A stretch of 64,000 nucleotides of DNA from Polyangia bacterium. Lineage in GTDB: Bacteria > Myxococcota_A > Polyangia > Nannocystales > Nannocystaceae. The notes under the pieces were generated by a model. The model saw nothing but the letters and a program-made list of their open reading frames with translations. It was not told where the DNA came from and did no database searches. The stretch covers positions 1 through 64,000 of the forward strand of contig JAUIFF010000019.1 in NCBI GenBank assembly GCA_030429545.1, read 5' to 3'. This document shows positions 56,001 through 63,699 of this stretch, one piece after another; the stretch's first letter is position 1, and each line of letters begins with the position of its first letter. A program made the position numbers and the translations under genes.

Positions 56001-56112
56001 GGTGCCTGGGCGAACGCTCGAGGCCGACCGTGTTGTCAACCAAGTTCCCAAGTCCGGCGACAAGGTACCGGCCGGGAGCACTGTCACAATTTTTATCGGT
56101 CGAAGAAGCTAA
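53068..56112 (+). CDS. LamG x2 - coiled coil - PASTA protein
   Basis: A 1014-residue protein. About residues 5-180 and 240-405 are LamG/concanavalin-A-like domains (LQFNGNDTSVRVG ... EMWIRN; AADFDGATSYLS ... VMAWVRP). A long coiled coil with internal repeats follows (about 450-870; the unit SIETLLGELKEKLDELG occurs three times). A short segment (VKNANNEITRARVALAQ... RVTMEVKMLPG) may be another degenerate module. The end is a PASTA domain (VPTVLGYTEILARRKLAAAN ... VPAGSTVTIFIG). LamG and PASTA are normally extracellular carbohydrate- or peptidoglycan-binding domains, yet there is no signal peptide or transmembrane helix. Base use becomes AT-rich at 53220-54310. Confidence 0.8.
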   Translation: MGTSKCLQFNGNDTSVRVGTLQELGLEDDFTIEMWIRNLGGDEPDGVVLSWGETKLSLRPNYVSFHFLGRNPNNDTTYADRAILYCSDWSWLHITLSHTRDEGWSVFLNGQGAEHYLSALPPSDESPLYLGANNSELESFTGLIADFRIWKFARSSGEIQADMYRRLTGYEAKLACYLPLDGQNGDSASLARDAVISLDANRAPVDQAVVSKPITAGSFSENGFVPLHGSPGSCLATPGRVVAADFDGATSYLSRSPRSAYDSFSFLVVMAWVRPVSLAGPLSRFPVMSMFSDKGGWELRAGGGYASFSLHRGDESFERVAPFRSGEWHHLSVWATGREVRFYVDGRPLAAHTSSIQVEDWPWTELAIGKSVKRSDCFFEGQIRELCVIWSQYRPNSASVLHKHMWEKPNNFNNFQRWDASLDGEVKWPWTAHNVRFIRSSAPLPDSSDEIIAAVDPEKRIETLGERIETLGEQLEAAQTETRTTRQKLRELADSEEADLQTLLEEVDTKIEGLRDELVDIQGLVGPTTGSEPLLGKLNNIRDTLRGLTNLENVDIQSLVSEVATKLNTVQGEVSRAKTKAETLLSIGKSDESIETLLGELETKLDELDEANTNLVAELNGAQTKVETLLGIGTSDESIETLLGELKEKLDELGQEKSSLSGEVTRAKTKVETLLGISKSNESIETLLGELKEKLDDLGREKTKLDGELSGAKTKVQALLQIEPSTEAIGTQLDDLEAKLRGLNDDNSDLTTKLNSAKTKLRDVLQTTVSQTSDLESLLTQIQTKLDTLTKDGQTKDTSIEQMTNRITTLVNDNSATASSLKKANADITALKKTIESLKQEAKQITELEAKITSLEAEQAQTSLEDFVKNANNEITRARVALAQGGGKHALGRVTMEVKMLPGRSGVGMKFPTLDEMKELGASQLSTLNVDFESLDEADNRAAEVIVPTVLGYTEILARRKLAAANLLVDVSYQAVTEVPGRTLEADRVVNQVPKSGDKVPAGSTVTIFIGRRS

Positions 56113-56121
56113 GGCAAGACA

Positions 56122-56691
56122 ATGGCGAACAACCCTGCCGACGAAACCGCTGCAGCCCTGGCAGCACCTCTCAGTGATTTGATTGCGGCTGTCGGCCGCG
56201 GGCTGGCTGACGCTCAACAGGCGCTCGATCGGAGGACCATCGAGACCCTCCGCTCGCTCCACTCGGGCATCGACGCCGACATGAACGTGATGCGCCGGTT
56301 GGGCTACCAGCCGACCTGGTACCGGATTCCCGAGCTCGAAGCCGAAATTACGGCATCGGTCTCCGTCTCACGGCGCTCCCAAGAGGTTGGGGGGTTGGAG
56401 ATGTACATGTCGCCCGTGGATGCGACCTACTCCAACAGCTACGATTACAACCTCCAGGCCGCCAGTGTGATCAAATTCAAGGTGGTGCCGATTCCACCGC
56501 CGACGTCGGCCGATTTGAAGGTCGTGCCCGCGATTCTCGACAAGCCTGAGGCCGAGGCCAAGGCATTGCTCGCCGAGTTGGGTGTGCCGTTCGAGGTCAC
56601 CAACGACGGTGCCGTGGTCGCGGACGTCAGCCCCGGCCCCGGCGAGCTGCTCGCGCCGGGACAGGCCGTCACACTCAAACTCAAGCCCTGA
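56122..56691 (+). CDS. Module protein A9 fused to a PASTA domain
   Basis: A 189-residue protein. The module part (residues 1-135) shows LIAAVGRGLADAQQALDRRTI, LGYQPTWYRIPELEAEITAS and YSNSYDYNLQAASVIKFK, VPIPPP. Residues 136-189 form a PASTA domain (VVPAILDKPEAEAKALLAEL ... LAPGQAVTLKL). It lies 9 bp downstream of the LamG-coiled-coil-PASTA gene. The fusion ties the module family to PASTA-type ligand binding. Confidence 0.8.
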   Translation: MANNPADETAAALAAPLSDLIAAVGRGLADAQQALDRRTIETLRSLHSGIDADMNVMRRLGYQPTWYRIPELEAEITASVSVSRRSQEVGGLEMYMSPVDATYSNSYDYNLQAASVIKFKVVPIPPPTSADLKVVPAILDKPEAEAKALLAELGVPFEVTNDGAVVADVSPGPGELLAPGQAVTLKLKP

Positions 56692-56701
56692 GGGTAGGAC
56701 C

Positions 56702-58864
56702 ATGGCAACAGACAAAAGCCTTTTATTCGATGGCATTCGCACCGCGATTGCCCTGGGGACGCTCGCGCCTTTGGGCCTCTCCACCACGAGCTTCACGGTC
56801 GAGGCGTGGTTCTCCATCCGTTCGGACAATCCCGAAGGGGGCACGCTGTTGTGGCTAGAGGCTCCCGGAGAGCCTGCGAGCACACTGCATATACGTATCG
56901 CCTCAGACGTGCTGGTCGCCACGCTCACGGGCGTCTCTGAACCTGTGGAGGTTACACCTCTTTACCCCGGGTGGCATCATCTCGCGCTTTTCTACGCGCG
57001 TAACGGAGGCGTCTTGTCGGTCCGCGTCAATGGGGTCCACGAGGTTCGGGTCGGGACCGCGGTGGAGCTCCCTGAGACGACCACGCTGCACATCGGCGCG
57101 GAGCCGGATGGGCACGCTTGGAAGGGCCAGCTGTCGGAGCTGCGTGTATGGAGTGTGGTTCGCAGTAGCGACCAGGTGCTGGGCCTCATGCACCGACGCC
57201 TGTCGGGAATGGAGCCGAACCTCGTGTGCTATCTGCCGCTCGACTTGGCAGGACCCGATGCCACGAGTGTAGCGAGGGACGCGAAGAAGGAGCTTGACCC
57301 GAAGACAAGGGAGCCGACGAGCACGACGCTTCCAGGCAAGCCGATCATCGATGGGGCACAGGGCGAGCTCGGGGTGCCCCTCCACGCACTTTCCGAAGAC
57401 GAGCCGGGTGCCCCGAAGTCGGTGGTCGTCGGTGACTTCGATGGCCGGGTCAGTGTCGTCAACGCACCGCACACCGATGTACTCGCAAGTATCCAGGAAG
57501 TGACGGTGGAAGCCTGGGCTCGACCAACCAGCATCTCCAAGTCGCTATCGTCGTGTCCTGTTGTTTCCACCCGAGGTGAAGCTGCCGGCTGGGAGCTGCG
57601 CGCAGGGGCCGGGTATGCGTCGTTCCTCGTCCATGTCGACGGGGAGGCCATCGAGGTCAGCACGCCACTCACTCCGGGGCACTGGGTTCACCTCGCGGGC
57701 TTGTACGATGGCGCAAGGGTGGTCTTGTATGTCAACGGGGTGGCACTCGCCAGCACCGACGCAACAGGCGAGCGCACCGACGCAGGCATGCCGCTCGAGC
57801 TCGGCCGAAGTAGCGCCGACGCCGAGCGTTGCTTCGCAGGCCAGCTCAGTGAAGTTCGAGTGTGGAGTGTGGCCCGGAGTCAGGCGGAGCTTCAGCGAGA
57901 TGTACACAAACGCCTCACGGACGACGTGCCGGGTCTTGTGGCGCGCTGCAGCCTGGAGGCCGAGGTTCGTGACACAACAACGAATAAGCTCCCCTGGTCG
58001 GCGAGTGGCGTGCGATGGGTCGGTTCGACTGTGCCGCTGGAGCGCTCGACGGACAGCGCGCTCGCGGTGGCGGCCGCGAACGAGCCTTTCGTCTTGCAAG
58101 CGAACAGGGAAAAGCTCATCAAACAAGGTCAGAAGCTGACAGACGAAAAAACTGAGCTCGAACGCAAGCTGGCCGAGCTCGAACAAGCCACCAAGCAACC
58201 AACGCCAGCCATCCGGCGTCCAGCTGTCACCCCGGAAGTTCCGTCGGTCGTCGAGGCGGTGCCCAATATGCCGATTGGCGAGTTGGTCCGGAGCATGGCC
58301 ACCGCCATCGCCGATGCCCAGTTCAGCCTCGACAAGTCCAGCTTGATGGTGTCCGAGTTCATGAGTGGCCACTACCCCCTACGCGACCAAAAAACAGGTG
58401 ATTTAGTCGATGAACAGGGTCAAGGCGTGACCCAACCCGTCATGGTGGATTCCCGAGTCTATTTCGGTCATCATATCGAAAACGGTAAGCGCGTCCCTAA
58501 CCTCGTCAGCATGATGGAGCTGGGCTTCGTCCCAAACTTCTATCAATTCGTCGACACCGTGCTCGAGGTCAAGATCGCCATGAAGCTCGAGCGGCAAAAG
58601 ACCGCAGTCGACCCTCGAACCGGTCGGGTGATCAATTCCCGCGGACGAGCAAACGATGTCCGACTGTCGACAACACCCGTAGATGCCGGCTACGCAGCGT
58701 CGTACAACTACAATGTCGACCAGTCGAGTGTGTTCAAAACCAAGCTCGTGTGCGTACCGCCGCCAGTGGTCCTCGAGGAGAGGCTGCGTGAAGTCATGCA
58801 ACAGGAGGCACAGGCGGCTGCGGCGGGAGGTAGTTCGACGGTTCCAAGCGAGGGGTCACCGTGA
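56702..58864 (+). CDS. LamG x2 protein with C-terminal family module (A10)
   Basis: A 720-residue protein from ATG 56702 (open frame extends to 56582 inside the previous gene). Two LamG domains (about 5-180 and 225-400: LLFDGIRTAIALGTLAPLG; VVVGDFDGRVSVVN) precede a short coiled coil (about 460-500) and then a full module: LVRSMATAIADAQFSLDKSS, MMELGFVPNFYQFVDTVL then EVKIAM, YAASYNYNVDQSSVFKTK, VCVPPPVVLEERL. The module is closest to A6, including the insert with SRVYFGHHI. No signal peptide. It is the last gene of the operon; an IS3 remnant follows. Confidence 0.85.
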   Translation: MATDKSLLFDGIRTAIALGTLAPLGLSTTSFTVEAWFSIRSDNPEGGTLLWLEAPGEPASTLHIRIASDVLVATLTGVSEPVEVTPLYPGWHHLALFYARNGGVLSVRVNGVHEVRVGTAVELPETTTLHIGAEPDGHAWKGQLSELRVWSVVRSSDQVLGLMHRRLSGMEPNLVCYLPLDLAGPDATSVARDAKKELDPKTREPTSTTLPGKPIIDGAQGELGVPLHALSEDEPGAPKSVVVGDFDGRVSVVNAPHTDVLASIQEVTVEAWARPTSISKSLSSCPVVSTRGEAAGWELRAGAGYASFLVHVDGEAIEVSTPLTPGHWVHLAGLYDGARVVLYVNGVALASTDATGERTDAGMPLELGRSSADAERCFAGQLSEVRVWSVARSQAELQRDVHKRLTDDVPGLVARCSLEAEVRDTTTNKLPWSASGVRWVGSTVPLERSTDSALAVAAANEPFVLQANREKLIKQGQKLTDEKTELERKLAELEQATKQPTPAIRRPAVTPEVPSVVEAVPNMPIGELVRSMATAIADAQFSLDKSSLMVSEFMSGHYPLRDQKTGDLVDEQGQGVTQPVMVDSRVYFGHHIENGKRVPNLVSMMELGFVPNFYQFVDTVLEVKIAMKLERQKTAVDPRTGRVINSRGRANDVRLSTTPVDAGYAASYNYNVDQSSVFKTKLVCVPPPVVLEERLREVMQQEAQAAAAGGSSTVPSEGSP

Positions 58865-59073
58865 TTAGACGGGTTACAAGCAATGAGGATGGCCCGGTTG
58901 CAAGTGCCAACCGACACTGCGAATTTCGGCCCATCGTAGACACCCAGATCAGCCCATTGTGGACACCCCGATCGGCCTCGTGCACGGCGGGATCACCGCG
59001 CGCGATCTGCCGATTGACCACACAATGGGGGCGGCATTGACAGTGGGATTGCCCCGAAAAAGTGGACAGAGAG
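58865..59073. other. Intergenic stretch after the module operon
   Basis: No gene. The last part, including GAAAAAGTGGACAGAGAG near 59056-59073, resembles the terminal inverted repeat of an IS3-type element. No clear terminator for the long operon was seen. Confidence 0.4.
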
Positions 59074-59165
59074 TTAGTGGACTACAGCCTGAACATTTGA
59101 CGTAGACGCGTCGTAGCGTTGCTCAAACTCGACGGGTGTTTCGTAGCCGAGTGTTGACCACAAGA
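59074..59165 (-). mobile_element. IS3-family transposase, C-terminal remnant
   Basis: On the minus strand WSTLGYETPVEFEQRYD then a short tail and TAA (59074-59076) match the conserved end of IS3-family OrfB transposases (HSALGYLTPxEFE). The rest of the transposase is missing, so it is a remnant. Sequence to 59327 holds no further recognisable part. Confidence 0.75.
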
Positions 59166-59327
59166 GCGCCAGTCACTCCGCCCGACCACAACATGTATCT
59201 TCGGAAGCAGCAATCTGAGACCGGTCGTTGAGCCGCCCTCTCGCTGGGGCAGTCAACTGCCGCAACCGGAATTAGGGTTTTCTGTCTACAGGTGGTCGCC
59301 GACGAGGCTCTTGGTGTAGATGCAGAA

Positions 59328-60911
59328 CTAACGCGAGCCGCCGCCATGTCGCCCTCGACGAAGGCCCCACAACCCGAGCAACAACAACAGGCTCGGGGTC
59401 CTCGACGACGAAGTCGTTGTACAGCCACACCCGGCCGCTTCGGCGTCGCCGGCATCACCCATGCCCGTGGATGTCCCCGCGGTCCCAGACGTGTTGGCCT
59501 CGGTCGGCTCATCTACCTCGCCTGTGGTCGTCTCCTCGGCCGGCAACCCGTCGGGCAAACATGTATCCACATGTTCCTTGCTACCCACACATAGCCGGGT
59601 TTTGGCTGAGACCTCGGCGATCGCTGGGAAGCTGGCCACCAGCCAATAGCCGCCCGCAGCCAGGGATGTCCCATCGGCCAGCCCCCCTGCTTCACGGTCA
59701 CCAACAAAGGTCTCGATCGCGGGCCCCACGGGACTTTCGGAGGTGTCGCCGGTGGTCGGGTGCAGCGAAAACTCGAGGTCCGACGTGGGTGTGTCGAGCC
59801 CGAACCACAGCGGGCCTCCGTTGTGCTGTACATACATATATTCGCTGGCAAGCGGGAACACGCGCAGGTCAAAGTCGAGTGCACTGCCCGCGGCCGTGGT
59901 CTCGACCAGCCGCAAAGCCGGGGCGTCGGCATGCCCCTCGCCCAAGCCCCCTGCCCGACTCCCGGTCGCCAGGTTGTAGCGGGCAAACACCGGCCACGAC
60001 TGTGCGAGCGGGTCGCCGGCCAACTCGAGCACAGCTGCCATCGCGCCGGGATAATCTGGTTCGTCCTGAAACTCGACCGCTTCAAACAACGCACGGACAG
60101 GCTCGACCCCGTTGCGGGTGGTAACAAAGTCCCACCACAGGCCAACACCGTAGGCAAAACCCTGGACCGGCCCGCCCGGAGGTCGATACAGCGTACGCCC
60201 GGTGTCGGCGAGATAGGCGTTGCAAAGCCGGACAAAATCCTCTGAGTCGGGATCGAACTGGTGCTCGGCCCACACCGCCGTGCCCTCGGAAATCCAAACA
60301 GGGACGGCGGCATCGTAGGCGGCAGTGACCGCATGAAACAACTCGTGGGAAACCAAGGTGTCGACTGCAGCATTGAGCGACGGATAGCTGTAGCCGACAA
60401 AGTCGTTTTCGATCACGAGGTAGCCGGTGCAATGACGGGGGCTACTGAGGCATGCATCGGTGCCAAAGGCCCCATCCGCACCACCGCCAAAATCGACCAG
60501 GTAGATATCGTAGGCATCGCTCCCGCCGAGTGGCCCAAGGTTCAGGTCTGCTTCGGTCGGCGGCGGGCGAAACCCGAGCTGCTCGGTAAACAGCTCGAGC
60601 GCGACGGCAGCAGTTGCCCCCACGAGCTCAACCATGTCGGGCACCCCGCTATCGTCGGCATCGGCGAGCAATGTTTGGTTGGGACCATCGATGCTGTAGT
60701 GAATGCGAAACCCACCACTTGGCTCGTCAAAGTGGGTGACAACATCGCTCGGGTCAAAACTCCACAGGCCACCGTCGGTCGGGCGCTCGCTCGTTTGCCG
60801 CGTGGCGACATCGTGGGGGTGAAACGTCGCTGGCGAAACGTCTTCGGCACCAGAGCCTCGGATGGGCGCCAGAGCCGGTGTGGCGAGAAAATACAATAGT
60901 AGAATATGCAT
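59328..60911 (-). CDS. Secreted zinc metalloprotease with MYXO-CTERM-like anchor
   Basis: From ATG 60911 the product is 527 residues, with a signal peptide (ILLLYFLATPALAP). The catalytic zinc motif is SHELFHAVTA (HExxH, about residue 190), and EGTAVWAEHQ supplies a likely third ligand downstream. A beta-rich domain follows (about 280-430). The end is a Thr/Glu/Gly-rich linker, GCGCTTTSSS, a hydrophobic SLLLLLGLWGL and RRGRHGGGSR, the MYXO-CTERM pattern of myxobacterial surface proteins (Cys-rich, helix, Arg cluster). A GTG two codons upstream is possible. Confidence 0.88.
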   Translation of the reverse strand: MHILLLYFLATPALAPIRGSGAEDVSPATFHPHDVATRQTSERPTDGGLWSFDPSDVVTHFDEPSGGFRIHYSIDGPNQTLLADADDSGVPDMVELVGATAAVALELFTEQLGFRPPPTEADLNLGPLGGSDAYDIYLVDFGGGADGAFGTDACLSSPRHCTGYLVIENDFVGYSYPSLNAAVDTLVSHELFHAVTAAYDAAVPVWISEGTAVWAEHQFDPDSEDFVRLCNAYLADTGRTLYRPPGGPVQGFAYGVGLWWDFVTTRNGVEPVRALFEAVEFQDEPDYPGAMAAVLELAGDPLAQSWPVFARYNLATGSRAGGLGEGHADAPALRLVETTAAGSALDFDLRVFPLASEYMYVQHNGGPLWFGLDTPTSDLEFSLHPTTGDTSESPVGPAIETFVGDREAGGLADGTSLAAGGYWLVASFPAIAEVSAKTRLCVGSKEHVDTCLPDGLPAEETTTGEVDEPTEANTSGTAGTSTGMGDAGDAEAAGCGCTTTSSSRTPSLLLLLGLWGLRRGRHGGGSR

Positions 60912-60964
60912 ACACACACCGAGCGCTGGCGCAACGAGTTGTCGATTGGGTGCGTTAGATGTAA

Positions 60965-61861
60965 TTACAGGTATTGCCAGCGCCAGGTGAGGTTGCCACT
61001 ACCCGTGCCCATGGCACCGTTTTGGTTGCAGCCTTCCTGGCCTGTTTGATAGTAGGATTCGACCACAAGCTTGACCATGCCCTCGTCGCCCAAGTCGAGG
61101 ATGAACGGCACGCCGGTGGTGGTGACACAGCCCATGTAGCCCCACCAGGAGCCGAGTGCATAGTCGGGGCTACCGGGCAGCCCAGATCCATCTTCGACCA
61201 GCGTGCACCCCTCGTCATAAAATGCTTCTTCGCGCCAGGTCGCACCATCGGGGACATCGGTGATCGCAGCGTAAGTTCCCGCGTCGAAGGCTGCCGCAGC
61301 GACACAGCCCGGGCCACCACTACCGCTATTGATCCTCACGCCATAGCGTTTGGCCGCGATATGCCACTCGAGCGATGCGAGTGCCGCTTCGTCGTCGATA
61401 TCGACCCGTTGCGCCCCCTCGCTGGTAAACCGAATGTAGACCCACGGGTTCGTCGTTGCCCCCATCGTCCCACCGGCGGTGGCATCGACAGTTGTCAGCC
61501 AGTCCGAACCATCCTCGCTATTTTCGACAGCACCCTCGCTGACTTTTGCCTGAAGGGACAGGTCAAGCAGCATCTGCTCTGCGCAGGGCACGTCTGAGCA
61601 GGCGCCAACTGGCCCGGTTGTGCCTTCGCTATCACTGCTCGAGGCGTCGCTATCTGAACCGGTTGTATCGTCGGTACCTACGGTGGTGTCGTCGGTGCCA
61701 CCATCAGTTGTGCCATCGGTTTGGTCGCCGGTCGTCTCCTCGCCAGTCGTCTCGGCGCCGGTCGTTTCACCGCTGTCGGAGTCACCGGTATCAGAATCGC
61801 CGCACGCGAGCGCAAGGCCAAGGCCACACCACAAAAGCCAACGGGTCGGTTGAGTGAGCAT
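60965..61861 (-). CDS. HmuY-like heme-binding lipoprotein
   Basis: A 298-residue lipoprotein (LLWCGLGLALAC lipobox) with a long Thr/Gly/Asp linker to about residue 85. The domain from about 120 (NPWVYIRFTSEGAQRVDID ... LEWHIAAKRYGVRINSG) follows the HmuY pattern, where W-D/H-I-A-x-x-R and x-x-x-N-(S/G)-G recur; HmuY proteins capture heme at the cell surface. It is divergent from a HugZ-type heme oxygenase and has a perfect 7-1-7 Fur-type box 19-33 bp before its start. Confidence 0.78.
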   Translation of the reverse strand: MLTQPTRWLLWCGLGLALACGDSDTGDSDSGETTGAETTGEETTGDQTDGTTDGGTDDTTVGTDDTTGSDSDASSSDSEGTTGPVGACSDVPCAEQMLLDLSLQAKVSEGAVENSEDGSDWLTTVDATAGGTMGATTNPWVYIRFTSEGAQRVDIDDEAALASLEWHIAAKRYGVRINSGSGGPGCVAAAAFDAGTYAAITDVPDGATWREEAFYDEGCTLVEDGSGLPGSPDYALGSWWGYMGCVTTTGVPFILDLGDEGMVKLVVESYYQTGQEGCNQNGAMGTGSGNLTWRWQYL

Positions 61862-61879
61862 GTGTGTTAATTATGAAAA

Positions 61880-61894
61880 TGAAATTTAATTTCA
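61880..61894. promoter_or_regulatory. Fur-type 7-1-7 inverted repeat
   Basis: TGAAATT-T-AATTTCA is a perfect inverted repeat with a one-base centre, in an AT-rich spacer between the HmuY-like and HugZ genes. Its geometry matches Fur operators and its sequence differs from the TGCAACT boxes of the 23-29 kb region, so a separate Fur-family protein is likely. Confidence 0.7.
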
Positions 61895-62059
61895 ATTAGA
61901 TTAGCCGCTTTTCCCTGCGACAAACACGTGAGAAGATGCACTTATTACTACGAGATAACTTCTATATGCACGATGAGCATATTCACATGCAACTCCAACT
62001 GTGAGCGAGACCAGCGCTTAGAATATTGAAAATGACTTTCTAAATCATATAATCGCCCA

Positions 62060-62884
62060 ATGACACGGGTGACACGCCATCAAGTTTCTAAGAACACCAA
62101 GTCGTCCTCGCAGGAGCTCTTGTACGACCCGGATGTGGCGACACCCAGCCATGCCGAGCAGGCCAAGACCCTGGTCGCCCAACGCGGAATCGGGACATTG
62201 TGCACGCTCCACGGCGAACACGGGCACCCCTACGGCAGCTTTGTCACCTACGCCTTGGTGGGTGGCAATCCAGTCTTCTTGGTCAGCAAGTTGGCCGAGC
62301 ACACACGCAACCTCGAAGGTGACCCAAAGGCCTCATTGCTGGTCAACGCCGAGGGCAAAGACGACCCCCTCGCCAACGCTCGCGTCACCCTCATCGGTGC
62401 ATGTACACGCCTCCCGCGGGGCGAAGACACCGAAGCCCGCGAGGCGTTTTTGGCCGCCCACCCCAACGCGTCGTACTACGTCGACTTTAAGGACTTCAGC
62501 TTTTTTCAACTCGATGTCGAGTCGCTGCGCTACATCGGCGGCTACGGGCGCATGAGCTGGGTGACGTTGGCAGATTGGCAAGCCGCACAGGCCGACCCAA
62601 TCGCCGCGTTTGCCCCCCAGATCATCGAGCACATGAACGACGACCATGCCGAAGCAATGATCGCCTACTGCCAGGCATTTTCCCGTGCAAGCGACACAAA
62701 AGCCGCAACCATGACCGCTATCGACCGCTACGGGTTCGAGATGTCCGCCGTGACCGAGGCCGGCCCCCGCCCCATCCGCCTCGCCTTTGCAGCGCCCATC
62801 GAAAACGCAGGCCAAGCCCGGACCGCGCTCGTTGCCCTGGTCAAACAAGCCAGAGCCCAGCTCGCACAACAGGCTGAGGCGTAG
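62060..62884 (+). CDS. hugZ: HugZ-family heme oxygenase
   Basis: A 274-residue protein. The N-terminal split-barrel FMN-binding-like domain (AEQAKTLVAQRGIGTLCTLHGEHGHPYGSFVTYAL; DPKASLLVNAEG) is followed by a C-terminal DUF2470-type domain (IIEHMNDDHAEAMIAYCQAF ... MTAIDRYGFEMSAV). This is the plan of HugZ, which degrades heme to release iron, and distinguishes it from plain pyridoxamine oxidases. Divergent from the HmuY-like gene with a Fur-type box between. Confidence 0.88.
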   Translation: MTRVTRHQVSKNTKSSSQELLYDPDVATPSHAEQAKTLVAQRGIGTLCTLHGEHGHPYGSFVTYALVGGNPVFLVSKLAEHTRNLEGDPKASLLVNAEGKDDPLANARVTLIGACTRLPRGEDTEAREAFLAAHPNASYYVDFKDFSFFQLDVESLRYIGGYGRMSWVTLADWQAAQADPIAAFAPQIIEHMNDDHAEAMIAYCQAFSRASDTKAATMTAIDRYGFEMSAVTEAGPRPIRLAFAAPIENAGQARTALVALVKQARAQLAQQAEA

Positions 62885-62952
62885 GCACCAAGAATCCGTT
62901 CGGTCGCGTACAGGCGTCCTCGGCAATTACTGCGGGGTCGCCTCTGTCGTTA

Positions 62953-63699
62953 GTGTCGTGCTCAAACCCGCGAGACCTAGCCCAGGGTTTCGAAATCCGT
63001 CAACATACAGCGGTGAAACGCGAGCGCAAAATAGCCACTGCTCTGTACCTCGGGCTCACGCTCATCATCGCCGCTGTCGACAGCTACCTGCGAGAGGAGT
63101 CGTTTTACACAGGCGTCAACATTGCCCTGAGAGTCGCAGTGCTGCTCCCACTCCTGTTCGCCATCACCCAAGGGAAGTCCCGCTACGCCGTACTGCTGCG
63201 AAAGACCCTATGGATCGTGATGCTCGCCGACACACTGTTGCCAGTTTACTTCCCAGCAGGAATGGCCGCATTCCTAGGTGTGCACGCACTCAACGTCCGC
63301 AACTTCGCGCAGTTCGTCAACATCCGCCAAGACACGCTCAGAAGCGTCGTAGCACCCGGAATCGTCGCATTCGGCACGGCCATCGCGCTCTACCTGCTCG
63401 TCCTCTACCCGTCCCTAGACGACACATTCAAAATCCTCGTAGGCCTGTATATCGCCCCTATCGCATCGGCGTGGTCACTCTCCATCACCAGCCACATACA
63501 AACAAAAACCCGCTGGACACGCACCGCCTGCATCGGAATGTCACTATTCTTTTTAACAGACTTTCAAGTCGCCACCCACTTCCTCACAGATATCAATATT
63601 CCACATTACGGACTCGTAAACGCAATAACCTACTACACCAGCCTATTCTTAATGAGCCAAGCAACAACCCACATTCAAAAACCACAAACTCCCCAATAA
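62953..63699 (+). CDS. Multispanning membrane protein (YhhN/TMEM86-like)
   Basis: A 248-residue protein from GTG 62953, or 228 residues from GTG 63013. About seven hydrophobic helices are visible (ATALYLGLTLIIAAVDSYL; IALRVAVLLPLLFAIT; IVAFGTAIALYLLVL; LFFLTDFQVATHFL and others). The overall pattern, including the late ...GMSLFFLTDF segment, resembles the YhhN/TMEM86 lysoplasmalogenase-like family. Its AT-rich last third ends in a short polar tail. Role in lipid turnover is inferred. Confidence 0.6.
   Translation: MSCSNPRDLAQGFEIRQHTAVKRERKIATALYLGLTLIIAAVDSYLREESFYTGVNIALRVAVLLPLLFAITQGKSRYAVLLRKTLWIVMLADTLLPVYFPAGMAAFLGVHALNVRNFAQFVNIRQDTLRSVVAPGIVAFGTAIALYLLVLYPSLDDTFKILVGLYIAPIASAWSLSITSHIQTKTRWTRTACIGMSLFFLTDFQVATHFLTDINIPHYGLVNAITYYTSLFLMSQATTHIQKPQTPQ

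Noticed and set aside
62025-62045. Second Fur box near the hugZ start (GAAAATGACTTTC)
   Set aside because: Only about four of seven arm positions match; too weak compared with the perfect box at 61880.
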